A DNA stretch of 64,000 nucleotides from Bacteriovorax sp. Lineage in GTDB: Bacteria > Bdellovibrionota > Bacteriovoracia > Bacteriovoracales > Bacteriovoracaceae. A model generated the notes under the pieces. The model had not been told where the DNA came from, did not search any database, and saw only the letters and a list, made by a program, of their open reading frames with translations. Location of the stretch: positions 34,749-98,748 of the forward strand of contig JACMPM010000136.1 in assembly GCA_014377485.1 (NCBI GenBank). Direction: 5' to 3'. Below are positions 60,329 through 64,000 of this stretch, one piece after another (the first letter of the stretch is position 1; every line of letters starts with the position of its first letter). A program made the position numbers and the translations under genes.

Positions 60329-62311
60329 TTAAAGCGTATTAATTATATCATCGAGGGATTTTTCAATATTTTTATTCATTCCTACTCTCGTTTTATCTTC
60401 CACCAACGCGCGCTTAGTTTGCAGAACGTTTTTAATGAAAAATGCGCGCCAGGATGGGTTATCTAATTCATGGACCTTCTTAGCTTCATTGATGTAATAA
60501 GTCAAAAGGATGGAGTACTTCGAGCGCTCAAAAGCTTCAAGAACTTCAAGGATTTGGGGGTCTTTAAGCCCATCGTTATTGGATTGATCATAGCGAAGAC
60601 CATTGATCACGCCATCGGTAAAATTTTCTAATAGCTTAGTTTGTTTAGGGACTGTTAATGAAAATTCAATGATTTCTTTTCTTCCAAACAGAAAAACTTT
60701 CTCTTCTCTTCCAGCTCCAGAAATTTTGATGGCTGGATTTTTTTTATCAAAAGAATTAAGAAGAAAATTATCTAAGGATCGAAAGTCTTTCAAAAATTGC
60801 TCTTTAAATAGAAATCCATTGGCAAGCATAGGTCCAAATTCTAAAATACCCGGAAGCAGCGTTGTTAGTGAGAGCTCTAAACTTTTCATTGATTTATTTT
60901 TCAGCACTTCATTATCAATCTGATTATTTGGAATATTCAAGCTCGCAAGCGGATTAGAATAGCGAAGTTTAAATAAGGCCTGACTTAAACTGATGCGATT
61001 TTGTTCCTGCATTAATAATGCTTTTTTATTTTTGAGGTCATAAAGTGCCAGTCCTATTTTCTTATTTTCGAAATAAGGAAGTAGAGCGTAGTCTTTGTTG
61101 AGATCAGAGTTTAGCGAAAACCCCAGCTCTCTTGAACTCGAAACCAGATGAGTTGTATGAACGTCTTTGTATTTGGGAGGAAGATTTTTCTCAATCGTTA
61201 TACTAGCAGTGTAGGGTGGTCTTAAGAAAAAAGGAGAAAGAACACAAGCTATGCTTAGAACCGGAGTGATTGCTTTTCTGGATAATTTAAAAATAAAAGA
61301 AGTGTTGATTTCTCTTTCAGAAAAAGTAAGAAGTTCTTTCATGTTTTTCCCTTTATACAAAGGAATATCAAACAGCAGAAGTGGCAATACAATAATATTT
61401 AATAGAGCGTAAAGATAGGCCTTAAATCGAAGTGCAAAAATACTTTTATTATTATCTTTGTGGTGAAGTCCAATTAAAAAAGCACCGGGTGTTGTTCCTA
61501 AAATCAAACTGGTAAAGATCATCAGGAAATGAAAACAAATAAAAAACTCAATGAGAGAAAGTATTTTCACTGAAGCAATTGGACTTTGTTGGATTGTTAA
61601 ATTGGATGTAATAAATTCAGTTACAGGATAGAGAAAATCCTGAACAATTGAGAGGAAGCCAAGACTCGGAATAACAAAACTTAAAAGCAAATAGGTGAGA
61701 GCGATATCCACGACAAAACCATAAATTTTATAAGGAATAAGTTTTACAGTAGAGAAATTGAAAATGCGCTCTTTTTTTACAGCTTCTAATTTTTTATGAT
61801 GAATAGGCATTTCTTTAAAAGCGAATTCTTCTTGCTCAACCTCTTCCTCTGCAATAACTTGTGCTACTTCTTCATTTTTTTCATCTTCAAAATCGCTCAT
61901 GTCTGCCAGTTCATTGATCTTGGTAAAAGGCGTTGGAGCAACGGGAATTTCGCGTGAAGCAGCTTTGATAATCCCTGTTTCTCTGCGAATGATAATTTCA
62001 ACTTTACCAACTTTTAGAACATCTAATTTTTCTAAAATATAAAGTTTGCCTTTTTCCAAAGGCAGTCCATTTAAGAAAGAGTCACCATCACGACCTAAAT
62101 AGTGAACAGTTAAAATATTATTTCTTCTTCGAAAAAGGAAATGTTTCGCTTTAATTTTTGGGTCGATTAAAATCAGGTCGTTTCTTGGATCAATGCCCGC
62201 AAGTACCCGGTCAATAACTTCCAGCTTTTTAGGTGATTGGTCGGGTATTCGCACGTCGAGAGTATAAATCAATTCTGTATGGAGTTTTCTTGAATCTGTA
62301 TTTTCATTCAT
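60329..62311 (-). CDS. FHA domain-RDD membrane domain fusion protein
   Basis: N-terminal FHA-like RDGDSFLNGLPLEKGKLYILEKLDVLKVGKVEI; RDD-like helices KLIPYKIYGFVVDIALTYLLLS...LGTTPGAFLIGL; long C-terminal domain. Confidence 0.7.
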   Translation of the reverse strand: MNENTDSRKLHTELIYTLDVRIPDQSPKKLEVIDRVLAGIDPRNDLILIDPKIKAKHFLFRRRNNILTVHYLGRDGDSFLNGLPLEKGKLYILEKLDVLKVGKVEIIIRRETGIIKAASREIPVAPTPFTKINELADMSDFEDEKNEEVAQVIAEEEVEQEEFAFKEMPIHHKKLEAVKKERIFNFSTVKLIPYKIYGFVVDIALTYLLLSFVIPSLGFLSIVQDFLYPVTEFITSNLTIQQSPIASVKILSLIEFFICFHFLMIFTSLILGTTPGAFLIGLHHKDNNKSIFALRFKAYLYALLNIIVLPLLLFDIPLYKGKNMKELLTFSEREINTSFIFKLSRKAITPVLSIACVLSPFFLRPPYTASITIEKNLPPKYKDVHTTHLVSSSRELGFSLNSDLNKDYALLPYFENKKIGLALYDLKNKKALLMQEQNRISLSQALFKLRYSNPLASLNIPNNQIDNEVLKNKSMKSLELSLTTLLPGILEFGPMLANGFLFKEQFLKDFRSLDNFLLNSFDKKNPAIKISGAGREEKVFLFGRKEIIEFSLTVPKQTKLLENFTDGVINGLRYDQSNNDGLKDPQILEVLEAFERSKYSILLTYYINEAKKVHELDNPSWRAFFIKNVLQTKRALVEDKTRVGMNKNIEKSLDDIINTL

Positions 62312-62475
62312 TGGTCTATTGTCATAAAAATTTAGAAGAACTGCAATTTTATTTCGGGAAATTTATTCCGGATGAATTCACTGGAACATAAAACTCTTTA
62401 CAAATTTTCGAGTTAAAATAGGATGGAAGAGTGTCAATTCTAGTTTTAAGGCTTACTGAAAAGGAAAAAAAATCA

Positions 62476-63726
62476 ATGAAATATTTAAAGGCTCTGGCCC
62501 TGTTATCACTTTTTGCCACAGCGGCCAACTCTTTTTCTTATGACGTAGTCGATCGCTATAAACTTATTGATGATAAATTGAAAACAGAACAAATGCTTCG
62601 TCCAATTGGCCATGATTTCTTTTTGGATATTGGAGCCGCTTTAAATATGAACGTAAGAGACTTTGCCGATGACATTAAAAAGGCAAGTGTGTTTCAAGGA
62701 ACCTCTACTCAGAAACTAACTAACGCTCAAGGCGTCTTAGCAAAATATGACAAAACTGAACAAACTGTAAAAATCAATGTTGCCTTAGGGTTTCCAGTTT
62801 TTAGATTTTCTATCGGGAATTTAAAAGTACAACCCAATGTAAGGGTTTTCGTCGATGCTGGCGCCAATATTGGGATTCGTTCTGAAACGTTAACCCCAGC
62901 AGGTATTCTCGATTTGTTTAATATTTCTTTGCCTGATGAATTAAAAAGTAAAATTATCGCAACTACTTATACCGTTGGACAGGATTTATTACTTCCTATT
63001 TGTGGGAGTCTTACCGATCCAACGGCCATTGCCGTTTGTAATGCCAATATTGGTAAGTACTTTTATCCAGATCCTAACGTTCCAGATATGTTTTTATTTG
63101 CAAAAATTGATGGGAGAGTCGGTTTATACAACGATTATACTTACGGAGAACATTTCTTCGGTGACTGGAATATTTATGGATTGAGCCGCACGGATGTTTT
63201 TCAACGTGTTAACTCTAAAATGATTGCAAGTGGAGCAAAAATCGAACTACCTAAGACTAAAAATACAGAAACTACCCTCGTGACTGACTATCGATTGGGT
63301 TATAAAAACGATAACTATAGGGTGTTTGCCTCATTTGAAGATTTAAAACTTTCTAAACTAAAAGACCGCAAGATCGATTCAAAAGAACACTCTTACGGAT
63401 ATGATCCTCTAATGCGGGTTCATGCTGATGCTGTTTATCGGTTCTCAGCTTTTTCTCTTGCCCCATTCCTAGGTGTTCATAAACGCAAAGGATATGGTTT
63501 CTCAGATGGTTTATACACGGGAGCAGATGCTGGTGCTCATATCTGGGGAGACCGAATTGGACTTCAACTACGAGGAATGGTTGATAAACAATATATTACC
63601 ATCTCTCCTCGTTTGAAATTATGGCTTCTTCAGCTGGAGTACTCGGTAAAATCTCCACTAAAGTCGATGGATGGGGATGTTAAACTTTCAGCGATTCAAT
63701 CGATCGATTTACGCTTATTCTTCTAA
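62476..63726 (+). CDS. Hypothetical outer-membrane/beta-barrel-like protein (start reassigned from 62431)
   Basis: Signal peptide MKYLKALALLSLFATAANSFS; Tyr/aromatic strand pattern; C-terminal SIDLRLFF. Confidence 0.65.
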   Translation: MKYLKALALLSLFATAANSFSYDVVDRYKLIDDKLKTEQMLRPIGHDFFLDIGAALNMNVRDFADDIKKASVFQGTSTQKLTNAQGVLAKYDKTEQTVKINVALGFPVFRFSIGNLKVQPNVRVFVDAGANIGIRSETLTPAGILDLFNISLPDELKSKIIATTYTVGQDLLLPICGSLTDPTAIAVCNANIGKYFYPDPNVPDMFLFAKIDGRVGLYNDYTYGEHFFGDWNIYGLSRTDVFQRVNSKMIASGAKIELPKTKNTETTLVTDYRLGYKNDNYRVFASFEDLKLSKLKDRKIDSKEHSYGYDPLMRVHADAVYRFSAFSLAPFLGVHKRKGYGFSDGLYTGADAGAHIWGDRIGLQLRGMVDKQYITISPRLKLWLLQLEYSVKSPLKSMDGDVKLSAIQSIDLRLFF

Positions 63727-63787
63727 TTGAGTTTTTTTCGTGATAGGCTAGGGGTTATAAACACGCCTACCTATTGCGAGATCCATC

Positions 63788-64000
63788 ATGAGCTTCGAAA
63801 AAATTCTCTCTCACCCTGACGTTTTGGCTTTCTTAAAAGAAAACAAAATGAAAACTCCTACTTCAATTCAATCCCAGGTAATCCCCGATTTTATCAAAGG
63901 GAAATCTGTTAACGTTATTGCTAAAACTGGTTCTGGAAAAACTCTGGCGTTTGCATTGCCTATTTGTGAACTTTTAAAAGAAGATGAAGTCAATTTTCCC
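63788..64000 (+). CDS. DEAD-box RNA helicase, partial (runs off window)
   Basis: MSFEKILSHPDVLAFLKENKMKTPTSIQSQVIPDFIKGKSVNVIAKTGSGKTLAFALPI: Q-motif and Walker A. Confidence 0.9.
   Translation, partial: MSFEKILSHPDVLAFLKENKMKTPTSIQSQVIPDFIKGKSVNVIAKTGSGKTLAFALPICELLKEDEVNFP

Overview
This 64 kb AT-rich window looks like chromosomal core and accessory sequence from a Bdellovibrionota/Bacteriovorax-like bacterium; that placement is inferred from gene content (TIGR02147 family, FHA-RDD protein, T2SS arrangement). Main blocks: hemF; a suf operon (rrf2-sufB-sufC-sufD-sufS-nfu, minus strand); a topoisomerase pair (parE-like, parC-like) followed by ihfA and merR; a complete collinear type II secretion operon gspC-D-E-F-G-H-I-J-K-L-M-N followed by a polyprenyl synthetase; an acyl-CoA dehydrogenase; an M61 peptidase; a TIGR02147 protein; type III glutamine synthetase; murD; an M24 peptidase; serC; an MCP; an OYE-family reductase with a divergent Rrf2 regulator; tgt; an FHA-RDD protein; and a partial DEAD-box helicase. 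I saw no CRISPR array, rRNA, tRNA, transposase or prophage. The points most worth a second look are: (1) a compact type IIA topoisomerase whose motifs read as T4-phage/eukaryote-like, with no ParC C-terminal domain and a Lys-rich repeat tail on ParE; (2) a METTL25/RRNAD1-like methyltransferase divergent from murD; (3) an unlisted 49-aa ORF with a strong promoter, an 18-bp operator-like palindrome and a consensus Shine-Dalgarno; (4) other unlisted small ORFs; (5) an IscA-like protein lacking the C-terminal CxC cysteines; (6) two terminators sharing the same palindromic core; and (7) a matrixin with a possible C-terminal sorting signal. All family calls come from reading motifs by eye; no searches were run.
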